Counted from the first letter of the stretch, positions 25,901-34,931 are shown. The stretch: DNA of 64,000 bases from Pirellulales bacterium (GCA_036267355.1 DATAWG010000073.1:62001-126000); one strand, 5' to 3'. The notes: a model not told the origin generated them from the letters alone. Translations and numbers: made by a program.

Positions 25901-26857
25901 TGGAGCGTGCCGCTGAATCGCGCGGCATTCTGGCTCGTCGCCGCGACGCTGGTGCTGCACACGGCCGCGATGATCGGCCGGATCTATATTTCGGGCCGTC
26001 CGCCGGTAACGAATCTCTATTCCGCCGCGTTGTTCATCGGGTGGGCCGGCGTCGGGATGGGGCTTTTGCTGGAGGTGTTTTTTGGCCTCGGCCTTGGAAC
26101 GTTGATCGGCGCTCTGGCAGGTTTCATGACGCTATTGATCGCCCACTTTCTCGCCAGCAGCGGCGACACGTTCACGGTCATGCAGGCCGTTCTGGATACG
26201 CAGTTTTGGCTCGCCACGCATGTGGTTTGCATCACGCTCGGCTACGCGACGACATTTTTTGCGGGGTTGCTGGGTGTGTTGTATGTTGTTCTCGGCGTTT
26301 TGACTCCGGCCCTATCTCCGAGCCAACGTCGAATAACCCCTCGTTCAAAAGGTTTGGCAGTTTACGCGGCACTAACCGGTGGGCTGACGGGAATAGTCGC
26401 CCACGACCTCGCCACGTCGTCGGATCGATCGAAAACAATCATCCGCATGATCTACGGCGTGCTCTGCTTCGCGATCTTCTTCAGCTTTGTCGGCACAGTG
26501 CTCGGCGGGTTGTGGGCCGATGATTCTTGGGGCCGGTTCTGGGGCTGGGACCCGAAAGAAAACGGGGCTCTGATCATCGTCATCTGGAATGCCCTCGTGC
26601 TGCATGCCCGCTGGGACGGGATCGTGAAAGACCGTGGGCTGGCGGTGCTGGCCATCGGCGGCAATATTGCCGTGGCATGGTCGGGGTTCGGCGTAAACGA
26701 ACTCGGCGCCGGTCTGCATTCGTATGGCTTCACGAATGGCGTCGCGCTTTGGCTCTCGATTTTTGTCGCCAGCCAACTCGCACTAATCATCATGGGCTCT
26801 CTCCCCAAGCGCCTCTGGCGTAGCTTCCGCAACCCGCCGCATCCCGCGACGGCATAA
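22919..26857 (+). CDS. ccsBA: Cytochrome c biogenesis protein, CcsB/ResB-CcsA fusion
   Basis: This 1312-residue membrane protein joins both halves of system II cytochrome c assembly, which exports heme and attaches it to apocytochromes. The N-terminal part (about 25-570) is ResB/CcsB-like: membrane segments from SLKLTVVLFAFAIFIIFAGT, further segments near 180-280, a large extracytoplasmic domain, and one more membrane segment near 535-560. The middle region carries LPVVYEGRVKPFDTLARNAL, a phrase typical of the planctomycete/Bacteroidetes branch. The C-terminal part (about 970-1310) is CcsA-like with the heme-binding tryptophan-rich motif WGRFWGWDPKENGAL near residue 1205 and flanking histidines. 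GAGG precedes the ATG. Gene symbol is by family analogy. Confidence 0.92.
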   Translation: MATNVVSNDPYLSPRGRQPRPAAKERSLWVTLLRPLASLKLTVVLFAFAIFIIFAGTVAQVNQDVWTVVHHYFRSFFTWIDLQIFFPRTLHVPGGFPFPGGWLIGALLVVNLLAAHALRFKIQARGTRLWAGLAVIGAGILLTWGVVNSAGALGAMATSGAPGGAAVQSALEQWLAEMGAKILWIGMKLGLAGLLAGTVYFLVKLDWSRRLELGLLAAATVIEGCVLACLLYRSDYVPDPSSMRILWQLVQGGFLGLVLLAGCVLAFKKRGAIVLIHAGVALMMFNELYVGMTSAEAQMRMTPGAVHNYVEDIRTVELAVVDSAGKTENSVVVVPKQMLFPNNVIRDERLPFDVKVVEFMQNADIRRPVPKGQANLATAGLGLEWYAVPERAGTGTDTDSKVDISAAYVTLEKKGTDEPLGTYLVSLEPEETQSVTVEGKNYDVALRFKRTYKPFMVQLLEARKDNYPGTDTPRNFSSDIHLIDPTNRTDRDNIHIWMNNPLRYNGETFYQSGFGIDPKSGEPQTTLTVVANRGWMIPYIGCMIVAVGLLSHFLTVLTRFLRRRASGSLDPRDESEPAVPLAELAREKILNRSWSSMLGEFFPWVAVAVLVGWALSFAVPPPSRPDALNFYKFGELPVVYEGRVKPFDTLARNALKAISEKQTWTDSDPQDGTSVERRKHQHPAIEWLLDVICDPEVAANEPVFHIDDSELRDMLGLTAKQTTAEKNLAARSSDKNAQAEQDKAAIAADESFLRRRKDNRYSIADFRDGLKEFGKQWKQADSVVEAERTPLQRQIVEFARRLSVYRAVQDSFQPLDLPPLPSAEEIRKDPEGARAVAEEIGRMLREDMPKFHADLAQRQVPLSVPPENGNGEWEPFATAIDQAFIDRVIHGSEGNPNTVALAGIFHDYVKRNAAEFNASVAKYAASLVASPPKLMAESNNSSLWIVPVVSRKLGLIQHADKLDFEAFFNHFEPFFYGMILYLVAFSLACFALLGWSVPLNRAAFWLVAATLVLHTAAMIGRIYISGRPPVTNLYSAALFIGWAGVGMGLLLEVFFGLGLGTLIGALAGFMTLLIAHFLASSGDTFTVMQAVLDTQFWLATHVVCITLGYATTFFAGLLGVLYVVLGVLTPALSPSQRRITPRSKGLAVYAALTGGLTGIVAHDLATSSDRSKTIIRMIYGVLCFAIFFSFVGTVLGGLWADDSWGRFWGWDPKENGALIIVIWNALVLHARWDGIVKDRGLAVLAIGGNIAVAWSGFGVNELGAGLHSYGFTNGVALWLSIFVASQLALIIMGSLPKRLWRSFRNPPHPATA

Positions 26858-26920
26858 CGTGACATGCCGACTGCTCAGCGCAGAGGGCATGGCAGCCGCG
26901 CGCACTCGCAGCCAACCTAT

Positions 26921-27003
26921 GGGCACACTCCGTGTGCCGGCCGCGCAACACAGCGGGCTACCCAAAGAGCAGCGCAGACGGCACACGGAGTGTGCCTGCT
27001 ACA
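26921..27003. repeat. Family C inverted repeat (GGCACACGGAGTGTGCC type)
   Basis: GGGCACACTCCGTGTGCC at the left and GGCACACGGAGTGTGCCTGC at the right form an imperfect palindrome in which each arm is itself nearly palindromic. It lies between the convergent ccsBA and 27045 genes and could act as a two-way terminator. Confidence 0.85.
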
Positions 27004-27044
27004 ATAGGCTCGCAGCTTGGCGGAGCCGAGTTGGAGCGGTTGGT

Positions 27045-28358
27045 TTACGGATTGCGTTCGAGTCGCAACCGCCCTTGCGGCGGCTGGTCTTCCCGTAGAA
27101 CCACTTGCGGCACCGGCAAGCGGCCGATCAACCAACCGGATTCTCTCGTCGCCGGCACCTGCACTGCGCTTTGCGGCACGAGCGTGCGCACCAGCGCCGC
27201 AATCGGGCCCGAAGACCCTGCCGGCTCGCTCAACACCGTCCCATCGCCGAGCCGCATCACGGCGCCCGCTGCGCCCGAGCACTGCCCGTGCAATGTCAGC
27301 CCGGATGCGTCGACCACGAACGCAAGTGAAAGTTGCTCATATTGCCGTAGCATATCTTCCGCATGATGATTCGCAGGCCGGGGTGCGAGATGCAGAAACT
27401 CGATCGCTGCCGCCACCAGCGACTGGCTAACCACGCCCGGGCCGGCCGACAGCGTGCCGGCCGCTTCTTCCAATCGCCCGTGGCGGAAGCGAGCCTTTTG
27501 CACAGTGATTTCGGCGGCGCCGCTCAGCCGATGCGGAAACTGCTCGCTCACGAGGATTTGCAGATCGACGTCGGTAAACTGGCCCGAAAGCTCTCCGTCC
27601 CAACCGTCGGCCGTTTCGGTCGCCCAAACCGAGCCGCGAAATTTCGCCTGCGTTCCGAGGTGATTCGCAATGCCGAGGGGAACAGCCAGCATCGCGCATG
27701 GCAATGCGCCGCCGCAGGTGTCGAACTCGAGCTTGGTTTTCAGTTGCGAGCCCCTGGCACCGGCCATGCTTGTAGGCGTGCTGTCGCGCTGACGGGTCAC
27801 GCGCAGCCGCACCGGCTCGGGCATGTCAATTCCAGCAATCCGAAAACTGAGCATCGCAGTCCGCGGCTCGCCGTCGGCGGGCATCGAGATTTGGCCGACG
27901 ATATCGGTCAGCGTTTGCGCGCCGGCCGGCCAATGGAGCGTTGCCTCGGCGGCGGAGATCCGCGTGGTCGCGGCGGTGTCGCTCGCTTCGCGCAAACGCT
28001 GATCCACCAGCAGCCAGAAATCACGGAGTTGGGCGGCGTCGAGTTCGGGCTGCGATGCCACCCAAACGCTCGTGGTTCCGCTGCCGCCAGTTTCCAGAAA
28101 CCGCATTCGTGCCAAGGGAGACGCCGTTTCGGGGTCGGACAGTTCAACCCCTTGATACAGCGTGATCCCCGGCCGCGGAAACGACACCGCGGCGCAAGCA
28201 ATATTCAGGCCCACGGTGTGCGACAATTCCGCCGCACAGGCCCGCTGGTGTCCCTTGCCGCCGCGCCAAGCGGTCCAAATCAGAACGACCGCCGACGGTA
28301 GCACACACAGCATCAAGAATGCAATTCGGCAAAGTTGCCGCCGCGTTCGATCGTGCAT
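27045..28358 (-). CDS. Membrane-anchored protein of unknown function
   Basis: The start at 28358 has a near-perfect AAGGAGGT seven bases upstream, giving 437 residues. An N-terminal basic stretch and one membrane segment (FLMLCVLPSAVVLIWTAW, about 13-30) anchor a beta-rich extracytoplasmic region. A later stretch, LSGAAEITVQKARFRHGRLEEAAGTL, resembles the repeated beta-strand style of AsmA-like proteins, but I cannot assign the family. The end (SGWLIGRLPVPQVVLRED) is Pro-rich. It is convergent with ccsBA and followed upstream by another unknown gene and chorismate synthase on the same strand. Confidence 0.75.
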   Translation of the reverse strand: MHDRTRRQLCRIAFLMLCVLPSAVVLIWTAWRGGKGHQRACAAELSHTVGLNIACAAVSFPRPGITLYQGVELSDPETASPLARMRFLETGGSGTTSVWVASQPELDAAQLRDFWLLVDQRLREASDTAATTRISAAEATLHWPAGAQTLTDIVGQISMPADGEPRTAMLSFRIAGIDMPEPVRLRVTRQRDSTPTSMAGARGSQLKTKLEFDTCGGALPCAMLAVPLGIANHLGTQAKFRGSVWATETADGWDGELSGQFTDVDLQILVSEQFPHRLSGAAEITVQKARFRHGRLEEAAGTLSAGPGVVSQSLVAAAIEFLHLAPRPANHHAEDMLRQYEQLSLAFVVDASGLTLHGQCSGAAGAVMRLGDGTVLSEPAGSSGPIAALVRTLVPQSAVQVPATRESGWLIGRLPVPQVVLREDQPPQGRLRLERNP

Positions 28359-28408
28359 TTGCCGGACCTCCTTGTCAGCAGCACCGGAAGCGAGTTCGTC
28401 TCGGTGCC

Positions 28409-28801
28409 TCAGAGTAAAACGGGAATCCGATCGGCTGGAGGAAGTTCTTGATGGACGATCCAAACCTGCTCGCTCCCCGGAAGCGTTTCGGCCAGGCGCT
28501 TCAAGCATTCTTGCGCGTCCTCCAGCCTCGAAAATCGCAATTGCGGGCGTTCTGGATCTATGACCGTCGATGCTCCCATTGTTCTCATCGCATCCTTGCA
28601 CTGTTCCAACGTCACCGGATCGCTAGGGCGTACCGCCGGGTCGACTTTCCACAGCATAGCCCCACAAGTAGATCGCCGCCGTGCCGTGCGATCGGCGATA
28701 TTGGCTAGCGCCGCCGCGTCTTTGTCGCGTTGTTTAGCGGCGGCGCGAAATTCACGAATGCTATCGACTGACAGTCGTTCGCATAGGCTTTTCGGCTTCA
28801 T
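28409..28801 (-). CDS. Small hypothetical protein
   Basis: A 130-residue soluble protein, rich in Lys, Arg, Glu and Ala in its first half (REFRAAAKQRDKDAAALANIA), with a likely alpha/beta second half (LEQCKDAMRTMGASTVIDPERPQLRFSRLEDAQECLKRL). No family recognised. ATG at 28801 is used because homolog-like sequence starts there; a codon at 28855 would add 18 residues of poor quality. The ribosome-binding site is weak. It lies between chorismate synthase and the anchored protein on the same strand, and could be co-transcribed with both. Confidence 0.5.
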   Translation of the reverse strand: MKPKSLCERLSVDSIREFRAAAKQRDKDAAALANIADRTARRRSTCGAMLWKVDPAVRPSDPVTLEQCKDAMRTMGASTVIDPERPQLRFSRLEDAQECLKRLAETLPGSEQVWIVHQELPPADRIPVLL

Positions 28802-28879
28802 TACGAATTCGCGGCCGACTCGCCGCAATCGACGTTCCCTCGAATCGGGTTCCAAGTCAAACCGGCAATTTTCTTGACT

Positions 28880-30019
28880 CTATCGCTCGCGGGCCGCTTT
28901 CAAAAACAATTCGTAGCGCGATTTCATTTCCGTCAAACTGTCGCCGCCGAACTTTTCCACCAGCGCCGCCGCCACCTCGAATGCCACCACGTTTTCCACG
29001 ATCACGCTCGCTGCCGACACCGCGCACACGTCGCTCCGCTCATATTGCGCGTTCTCCGGCTCTTTGGTCCGCAAATTGACCGATTCCAGTGGTTTGCGCA
29101 ACGTGCTGATCGGTTTCTTGCCGGCCCGAACCACGAGCGGCTGGCCGTTGGTCATGCCGGCTTCCAAGCCGCCGGCATTGTTGGTGGGCCGGACATATCC
29201 CAAATTTGGCGAACCGGCCTGAGAAGGATCGAACCGAATCGGATCGTGAACCTGCGAGCCGCGCCGTCGGGCCGCCTCGAATCCCAGCCCGATCTCGACA
29301 CCTTTGATCGCCTGGATCGACATGACCGCCATCGCCAGCCGGCCGTCGAGCTTGCGGTCCCATTGGGCGTGCGTTCCCAGACCGAACGGCAAGCCCTCGA
29401 CCCGCACCTCGAGGATGCCGCCTAGCGTATCGCCATCCTGGCCGCATTCGTCGATCATCGATTTGAATTGCTCATCCTGATCGGGATTCAGCGTGTACAG
29501 TTCGCTCCGATCGCGTAGGGCCCGGTGCTCTTCGAGCGTTCCCGGCCGCGGCACGACCGCGACGCCTCCCAATTCGACGACATAGCCCAACGCACGAATG
29601 CCGAACTCGGCAAGCAATTGTGCCGCCAGCGCTCCCGCCGCGACGCGCACAGTCGTTTCCCGCGCGCTCGCTCGTTCGAGCGTGCCGCGGATCGATCCGA
29701 GATACTTGATTGCCCCGGTCAGATCGCCGTGGCCGGGCCGCGGGCGCTCCAAATCAACCAGCCGTTCGAGTTTGTAATCTCGATTGACGACCTCGAGCGC
29801 GATGGGGCTGCCGAGGGTCGTGTCGTGCCAGATGCCGCTCTTGATATCGACTTGGTCGGATTCGATTCGCTGCCGGCCGCCTCGGCCATAGCCGCCTTGC
29901 CGGCGGTGCAGTTCGGCATCGATCGGCGCGGTGTGGATTTTCACGCCCGCCGGAAATCCATCGACCAGCGCCACGAGCGCCTTGCCATGCGATTCGCCGG
30001 CTGTCAGATATCGCAACAT
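28880..30019 (-). CDS. aroC: Chorismate synthase
   Basis: Converts 5-enolpyruvylshikimate-3-phosphate to chorismate, the last step of the shikimate pathway, using reduced FMN. Family signatures are in order: LTAGESHGKALVALVDGFP at the N-terminus, RRQGGYGRGGRQ, RPGHGDLTGAIKY, and RASARETTVRVAAGALA. A C-terminal TNNAGGLEAGMTNGQPL matches the FMN-binding signature. The ATG at 30019 places the conserved MLRYLTAGESHG at the start; an in-frame codon 54 bases upstream adds unrelated sequence. 379 residues is a normal length. Confidence 0.95.
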   Translation of the reverse strand: MLRYLTAGESHGKALVALVDGFPAGVKIHTAPIDAELHRRQGGYGRGGRQRIESDQVDIKSGIWHDTTLGSPIALEVVNRDYKLERLVDLERPRPGHGDLTGAIKYLGSIRGTLERASARETTVRVAAGALAAQLLAEFGIRALGYVVELGGVAVVPRPGTLEEHRALRDRSELYTLNPDQDEQFKSMIDECGQDGDTLGGILEVRVEGLPFGLGTHAQWDRKLDGRLAMAVMSIQAIKGVEIGLGFEAARRRGSQVHDPIRFDPSQAGSPNLGYVRPTNNAGGLEAGMTNGQPLVVRAGKKPISTLRKPLESVNLRTKEPENAQYERSDVCAVSAASVIVENVVAFEVAAALVEKFGGDSLTEMKSRYELFLKAARER

Positions 30020-30356
30020 GTTCGCCGATCGTTCCCGCTGGTGCCCGGATTGTCTGGTGCGCCCCATCTGCAAGTACCCATTTTATCTGGGCCGGCATAG
30101 TGCTGATAGATCGGTTCGGGCGGGGTAAGACGAGAAGCAGAGACCGTGGAGGCGGAGTTAACGGGCGCGCAAGGTCCTGGCAAACTGCCGGACCTTTGCC
30201 GGTTGTGCCAAAGTTTCTGCCGGCCGCTGGCCGATTGGATTGCGATGACGACACGCACTCCGCCATTCAACGAATGATTTGCCGGCAACTTGCTAGCAAT
30301 GCTGCAATGGCGTGAAGCAGGACGCAACTAACAACGCTCGCTTGGAATTGCCGCGA

Positions 30357-30896
30357 ATGAAAATGGATCGCAGAAAAACGCCGATCGGCAAAGTGCCGCT
30401 GCGACTCGCATGCTGGGCAATCTTACTGACCGCGGCATTGTTGACGCTGCAAGGATGTTTGCCGCGCGGGCCGATCTCGCTCAAATGGCCATGGCGGCAT
30501 GGCGATGATTGCCCAGATTGCGACGCCGATGGCGTACCTGTGTTGGCGCCGCATTCGATGTTCAACCCCGTGCCGACACGTCCGGTGTTTACGCCTTGGA
30601 TGTGCGATGATGGTGCCAGAGGACCGGGGGGAACCGTCGCGGCGAATCGGCCGAGCGAAAAATCGCTCGACACGGCGGAAGAACGTCCGCACGATTCCGA
30701 GTTGGCCGACCGCCGCCCAAACGTTCGCGCGGCTTCGGCACGATCATCTGCTTCCGACACGCAGCATCCCACGACATCGTCGCCTTCCGCGGCCGACGAA
30801 TACTACAATCCGTCGGCCGAATCCGCCGTATCCACGGCGCCTCCAAGCAGCCCAGGCGGCAATCAATGGCACGCGAGCAATGACATTTCGCAATGA
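30357..30896 (+). CDS. Small lipoprotein, unknown function
   Basis: The N-terminus has a basic region, a hydrophobic core (about 17-30) and a lipobox LTLQGC with Cys34. After this the 145-residue mature part is short on order: it is Pro-, Ser- and Asp-rich with four Cys-containing turns (DDCPDCDAD). No family recognised. The start at 30357 has GGAA nine bases upstream; a GTG at 30312 is an alternative. It is divergent from aroC and convergent with the anchored protein at 30975. Confidence 0.6.
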   Translation: MKMDRRKTPIGKVPLRLACWAILLTAALLTLQGCLPRGPISLKWPWRHGDDCPDCDADGVPVLAPHSMFNPVPTRPVFTPWMCDDGARGPGGTVAANRPSEKSLDTAEERPHDSELADRRPNVRAASARSSASDTQHPTTSSPSAADEYYNPSAESAVSTAPPSSPGGNQWHASNDISQ

Positions 30897-30974
30897 CGAA
30901 CTCATCCGCCATACTGTAGCTGCGCCGGCACGACCTTCACGTGCCCGCGCCGTGGGCATGGCGTTCGGCGGATC

Positions 30975-32675
30975 CTAAGGTTTTCCATCCGACTTGGTTG
31001 CCGGCGGCTTAGCGGCCGGGGGCGCCTTGCTTTTTGGCGCTGCCGGAGCTGGAGATTTGCTATCCGGACGCTGGGCGGCGGGAGTTTTTTCGGCCGGCGT
31101 TTTTGTGCCAGTTGGCTTCGTTTTGGCGGCGGTTTGCGGTTCCCCTTTCACTGCCATTTTCGGCCGGGGATTCGTCCGGTCGTTGAGATCGAGCACGTCT
31201 TGCAGGATGAAATGAGCGGGAAACTTGGAATCCGCGCCGGCCAACTGCCGCAAAACGTCGCGATACTTTTCGACCACGTCGGCCAGGTCTTCGGCCATCA
31301 GCGTGTCTTCGCGGAGCACTTTCCAGCGATCGAGCACTTTGCGCCACGCGGCAAACGATTGCTCGTAGAGTTTTTTGGCGGTCGTCGGCCGGGCTTCCAT
31401 CTGCTCCTGGCCCGCTTGATACATCAATTGGCGGGCGGCCAGCGCGTCGTCGGTCGGCTCGGCCTCGCAGCGCGTTTTCCAGTAGTTATAGTTCACGATG
31501 TCGCGCGACATGCGAATTTCCCGGGCTGCCGATTCGGTATTGGTCAGGTCGGCGGCCAGCTTGCGGGCTTTGGCGCGGCGGTCGGGGCTGGTGCGCTCCG
31601 CAACCTCGTTCCACCACAGGATCCAATCGTTTTCCTGCGGCGCGGTTCGCTTGTCGAAGGGCAAGTCGAGCGAGATGCGCTGTTGCGGCGTTTGCTTGTC
31701 GCGAGTGGCCAGTTTCACTCTTTCGAATTCGCCGGGCAGCAACTTTTCGAGTTGCTCTTCCAGGCGCTTTTCTCGCGCGATGAGATCTTCTTCGGCATTG
31801 AGATGCACGATCGTGTTGTCCGGCGCGGCGAGATCACGAGCGCCGAATTCGTCTTTTTCGCGGTCGGCGTGGTCCCAGGCGTTCTTGGCCACCTCGCCGA
31901 ATTTCGGCGTTTCGCCCGCGGTGCTGTCGCTTTCGAGGTCTTCGGCGTAGCTGATCAGCGACATCATCGGCTGCGAGTGGAAGATCAGGGGCGTCGTGCG
32001 GAGCGGATCGCCGCGGCGCACCTGTTCTTGACCCTGTTTGTATTTCGAGTACGACACGAGCCAATTGTCGCGCTGTGATAGGGGGCGCGACGGATCGTCT
32101 TCAGCGTGGAATTTATCGTCCTGCTTGAAGAGGCGGCGATATTGCCGATGCTCGTCGGCCTTGCCGATCTTCTGACCGATGAACCAGCCGATGCGGCCGG
32201 TAATCCGCGGCTCGTGAATGTTTTCCTTCTGCCCCAGCTTGAGAAACTTGATGCCTTCCATGACCCAGTAGTAGCGGGCATGATAGTCGTCGAACTCGAC
32301 CGACGTGTTGTAGGTGAGGTTGTGGGCCTGGAAATCCCAGACGGAATAGAAATGGGGCTGGAGGTAAGCGATTTGGGTGAGCACGGCGCCGAAACCGGCC
32401 CAATCCTCTTTCATTTTGTAGTCGGCCGCTTTGTTCCAGAGGATATCGACCGCGATGCCTCGCAGCCCGAGCGTGGCCAGCTTGACGGTTTCGGCGGAAA
32501 CGTCAACTTCGCCGAGATTGGCCTCGCTCAGATCGTATTCCTTGCGCAGCCGGGCGAGCTTGCCGCCATCGCTGTGCCGCGTCGCCGGCTGGCTCAGCAA
32601 ATGCAGCGGGACTACTAGTGCGAAAATCGCTACGATGTAGCCGACTTTCCACCAAAATGCCTTTTGTTGGCCCAT
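30975..32675 (-). CDS. Anchored extracytoplasmic protein linked to an ABC exporter, unknown function
   Basis: The 566-residue protein starts with a signal-anchor (VGYIVAIFALVVPLHLLS, about 11-28). A conserved-looking block follows (LATLGLRGIAVDILWNKAADYKMKEDW, then FYSVWDFQAHNLTYNTSVE), with helical repeats after it that resemble TPR-like packing. The last ~60 residues are a Pro/Lys/Ala-rich low-complexity tail. I do not recognise a named domain. It is third in a minus-strand operon after an ABC ATPase and an ABC-2 permease, so a role as an accessory part of that exporter is the best guess. The gap to the permease gene is a hairpin-forming repeat. Confidence 0.75.
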   Translation of the reverse strand: MGQQKAFWWKVGYIVAIFALVVPLHLLSQPATRHSDGGKLARLRKEYDLSEANLGEVDVSAETVKLATLGLRGIAVDILWNKAADYKMKEDWAGFGAVLTQIAYLQPHFYSVWDFQAHNLTYNTSVEFDDYHARYYWVMEGIKFLKLGQKENIHEPRITGRIGWFIGQKIGKADEHRQYRRLFKQDDKFHAEDDPSRPLSQRDNWLVSYSKYKQGQEQVRRGDPLRTTPLIFHSQPMMSLISYAEDLESDSTAGETPKFGEVAKNAWDHADREKDEFGARDLAAPDNTIVHLNAEEDLIAREKRLEEQLEKLLPGEFERVKLATRDKQTPQQRISLDLPFDKRTAPQENDWILWWNEVAERTSPDRRAKARKLAADLTNTESAAREIRMSRDIVNYNYWKTRCEAEPTDDALAARQLMYQAGQEQMEARPTTAKKLYEQSFAAWRKVLDRWKVLREDTLMAEDLADVVEKYRDVLRQLAGADSKFPAHFILQDVLDLNDRTNPRPKMAVKGEPQTAAKTKPTGTKTPAEKTPAAQRPDSKSPAPAAPKSKAPPAAKPPATKSDGKP

Positions 32676-32678
32676 GGG

Positions 32679-32771
32679 AGATTAGGGTGAGGGGCTTGGG
32701 TTAGGGGTTAGAAGCGAATAGTGAAGACTCCGAGCGGGGATTGGCTTCCTCGCCCCTAATCCCTCACCCTA
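32679..32771. repeat. Family E repeat pair (TAGGGTGAGGG type)
   Basis: On the minus strand TAGGGTGAGGGATTAGGGGC follows the permease codons, with its TAG acting as the permease stop. The other end, CCCTAACCCAAGCCCCTCA on the minus strand, can pair with it, giving a stem of about 20 bases. It separates the permease gene from the anchored-protein gene. Confidence 0.8.
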
Positions 32772-34655
32772 TTTGGCCACTTCACGCATGCGGAGGAAAA
32801 TGTGTCCGGCGAGGAAGAGGGCGATCAAAAAACCAAAACCGAGCGTGGCTTGTTGCAGGATGCGCGTCATCGGCACGTCGAAACCGTCGGCGACGAATTG
32901 CACGTTGGCATAGTCGTTGAAGTTCGGCAGCACCTGGACGACAGCTGCCATGAACGTCATCAAAATCTTGTCGACGAACTGCGCCACTTGAACCGCCACG
33001 GTGGGGTCTAAGACCATGGTGATATTCCAATGTTCGACGAGCCGCATCAGCGATTCAACCGGTCCGCCGCCGGGAACGAGCTTATAGTTGTGCTCGATCA
33101 CGGCCGTGAACAGAGCGAGCACATTCTCAGTGAAGAATCCCATGATGAGCATGCCGAGCGAGGCCAGAATCGCCACCGGCCCGCTCAGAAAGGTGCTCCA
33201 CATCACTCCAAATCCGATTACCAACACCATCTGCATCCAGATGCCGAAATACCCCTTGACGAAATTCAGCGGATAGGAGCCGTCGCTCGATTTCAGATAT
33301 ACGTCGCCCTCGGCGATGCCAATGTATTGCGACGGCGACAGGCAGCGGAGCCGCAATTCGAGCCGGCCGTCTTTGGTGGTAAGATCGTCGAACACGTCGA
33401 CCGCGGTCACACCGCGATCGGTGTTGCGCTCGAGCTTGCGTGGGATGTAGTGCTTGTCGATCACCTGGTCTTTGACCTGGAAGATGATCGCGTTGCTCTT
33501 CATGCTCGGCTGCTCCGGATTCACCAGTTCGATGCTGCCGAGGATGCCGAGGGTGCGATTGTTTTTCTTTTCGTCGGCGATTTCGCCCTTGTAGGTGCGG
33601 AACACACGCAGCAACATCTCGAGCGGCAGCTTGCCCGCGGGAAAGCGGTCGGGCGTAATGCCGGTGAAGGTCCAAATCGCGGCCATCGGCGTACCGCCAT
33701 CGAGATATTTGCGATAGGTCCATTCTTTGCCGATGTTGATTCCCTCGCCCTGCTTGCCCGAGCGATTGAGAATTCGCAGGCTGCCATAAATGGGCACCCG
33801 GGCGACAAGCTGCTCTTCGGGGGGCCCGACCGTGTAATGCATCCGGCCATCTTTCCCCATTTCACCGTGGACATGATGATAATGCCCTTGCTGCACGTCA
33901 GTCACGCCGTTGCCATTGGCATCGAGCACGACGTGATGCCGGTGATTATGGTCAATCGACGTGTAGCCTTCTTTGCCGCCGGAGCTGATCGCGCCGGGAT
34001 CGGGCGGCAGATCGCTCAGATCGGCTGCGGTAAGCGTGTGGGTGTGGTTCAGCGTTCGGTTCACAAACACAAAGCTGGCCGCGCCCATCGCCGTCAGCAG
34101 CACTGTTCCAATCACGGCGAAACCCAAAATGCGGCCGAGCACGATTTCGCCGGTTCGCACAGGCTTGGTGACAATCGTATAGATCGTGCGGTTTTTCAAA
34201 TCGCTTGGCAGACTCATGGCGCTCAAAAAGATCGCCAGTAGCATGACGAGATAGGTCGTCGCCGTGAGCACGAAATTAATGTAGAGCTTTCCGGGATCGA
34301 AGCTACTGAGCTTGTTCGGATCGGACGACGGATTCAAAAACCATCCGGCAAACAAGAGCACGACGCCAAAGATCACCAGCGCGACCCACACCCGGCGCCG
34401 CATCGATTCTTGCACCGCCAATCGCGCCAGCGCGAATACCCGCCGCGGCGAAAAATTGAGCAAATCCGACCAAACCGACGCCATAACGCGATAGATCATG
34501 TCGCCCGAACGCATCGGGCCATGCCGCACCGCGGCCACGAAGAACGCGAACACCAACCCCGCCACCGAAAGCAGCCCGACCACGAAAAGATAATGCAGCA
34601 CGGCATCGGGCAGCCAAGCCAGATATGACGGCGGAATGACGAAATCGCGAACCAT
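32769..34655 (-). CDS. ABC-2 type transporter permease
   Basis: About 628 residues with a first hydrophobic hairpin (HYLFVVGLLSVAGLVFAFFVAAV), the ABC-2 entry region ALARLAVQESMRRRVWVALVIFGVVLLFAGWF, segments near 135-155 and 175-200, and a C-terminal set of segments (MVLVIGFGVMWSTFLSGPVAILASL). A long extracytoplasmic loop lies between, unusually rich in His (NHTHTL, DHNHRHHVV, GHYHHVHGEMG), which may bind metal. The ATG at 34655 sits one codon after a TTG. The partner ATPase is encoded upstream on the same strand. Its stop codon TAG is part of a G-rich repeat. Confidence 0.85.
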   Translation of the reverse strand: MVRDFVIPPSYLAWLPDAVLHYLFVVGLLSVAGLVFAFFVAAVRHGPMRSGDMIYRVMASVWSDLLNFSPRRVFALARLAVQESMRRRVWVALVIFGVVLLFAGWFLNPSSDPNKLSSFDPGKLYINFVLTATTYLVMLLAIFLSAMSLPSDLKNRTIYTIVTKPVRTGEIVLGRILGFAVIGTVLLTAMGAASFVFVNRTLNHTHTLTAADLSDLPPDPGAISSGGKEGYTSIDHNHRHHVVLDANGNGVTDVQQGHYHHVHGEMGKDGRMHYTVGPPEEQLVARVPIYGSLRILNRSGKQGEGINIGKEWTYRKYLDGGTPMAAIWTFTGITPDRFPAGKLPLEMLLRVFRTYKGEIADEKKNNRTLGILGSIELVNPEQPSMKSNAIIFQVKDQVIDKHYIPRKLERNTDRGVTAVDVFDDLTTKDGRLELRLRCLSPSQYIGIAEGDVYLKSSDGSYPLNFVKGYFGIWMQMVLVIGFGVMWSTFLSGPVAILASLGMLIMGFFTENVLALFTAVIEHNYKLVPGGGPVESLMRLVEHWNITMVLDPTVAVQVAQFVDKILMTFMAAVVQVLPNFNDYANVQFVADGFDVPMTRILQQATLGFGFLIALFLAGHIFLRMREVAK

Positions 34656-34677
34656 CAATATGCTCGGTAGTTATATA

Positions 34678-34931
34678 GCAGGCACACTGCGAGGCTGTGA
34701 AAGAATGGGGACAGGCGCCTCGCGCCGACCAGTTTTGCCGGTGTTTCATCAAGCGAGTACGGAGCCAGTCCCCATTCTTTCACACGCGCTGCGTGTGCCG
34801 TCCGCGTTAGTCAAACGTCTCCAAACCGAATCCGCCAAACCTCGCCAAAAGGTTCACCGCAAACCGGCCTTCGCCGTTCTCTAGCACGCTTGCCGTATTC
34901 CGCTGCCGACGGCACACGGAGTGTGCCTGCT
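34678..34931. repeat. Composite family C element with a nested 17-base palindrome
   Basis: Outer ends are AGCAGGCACAC (34678-34688) and its reverse complement (34921-34931). Inside lie perfect 17-base arms, TGTGAAAGAATGGGGAC at 34696-34712 and its reverse complement at 34768-34784. A further copy of GGCACACGGAGTGTGCC lies at the right end. The right end reaches into the stop codon of the ABC ATPase gene (minus-strand TAG followed by CAGGCACAC). Confidence 0.85.

Noticed and set aside
33030-34241. 403-codon plus-strand open frame across the ABC permease gene
   Set aside because: Antisense to a membrane protein with clear hydrophobic segments; the predicted product has no pattern of its own.
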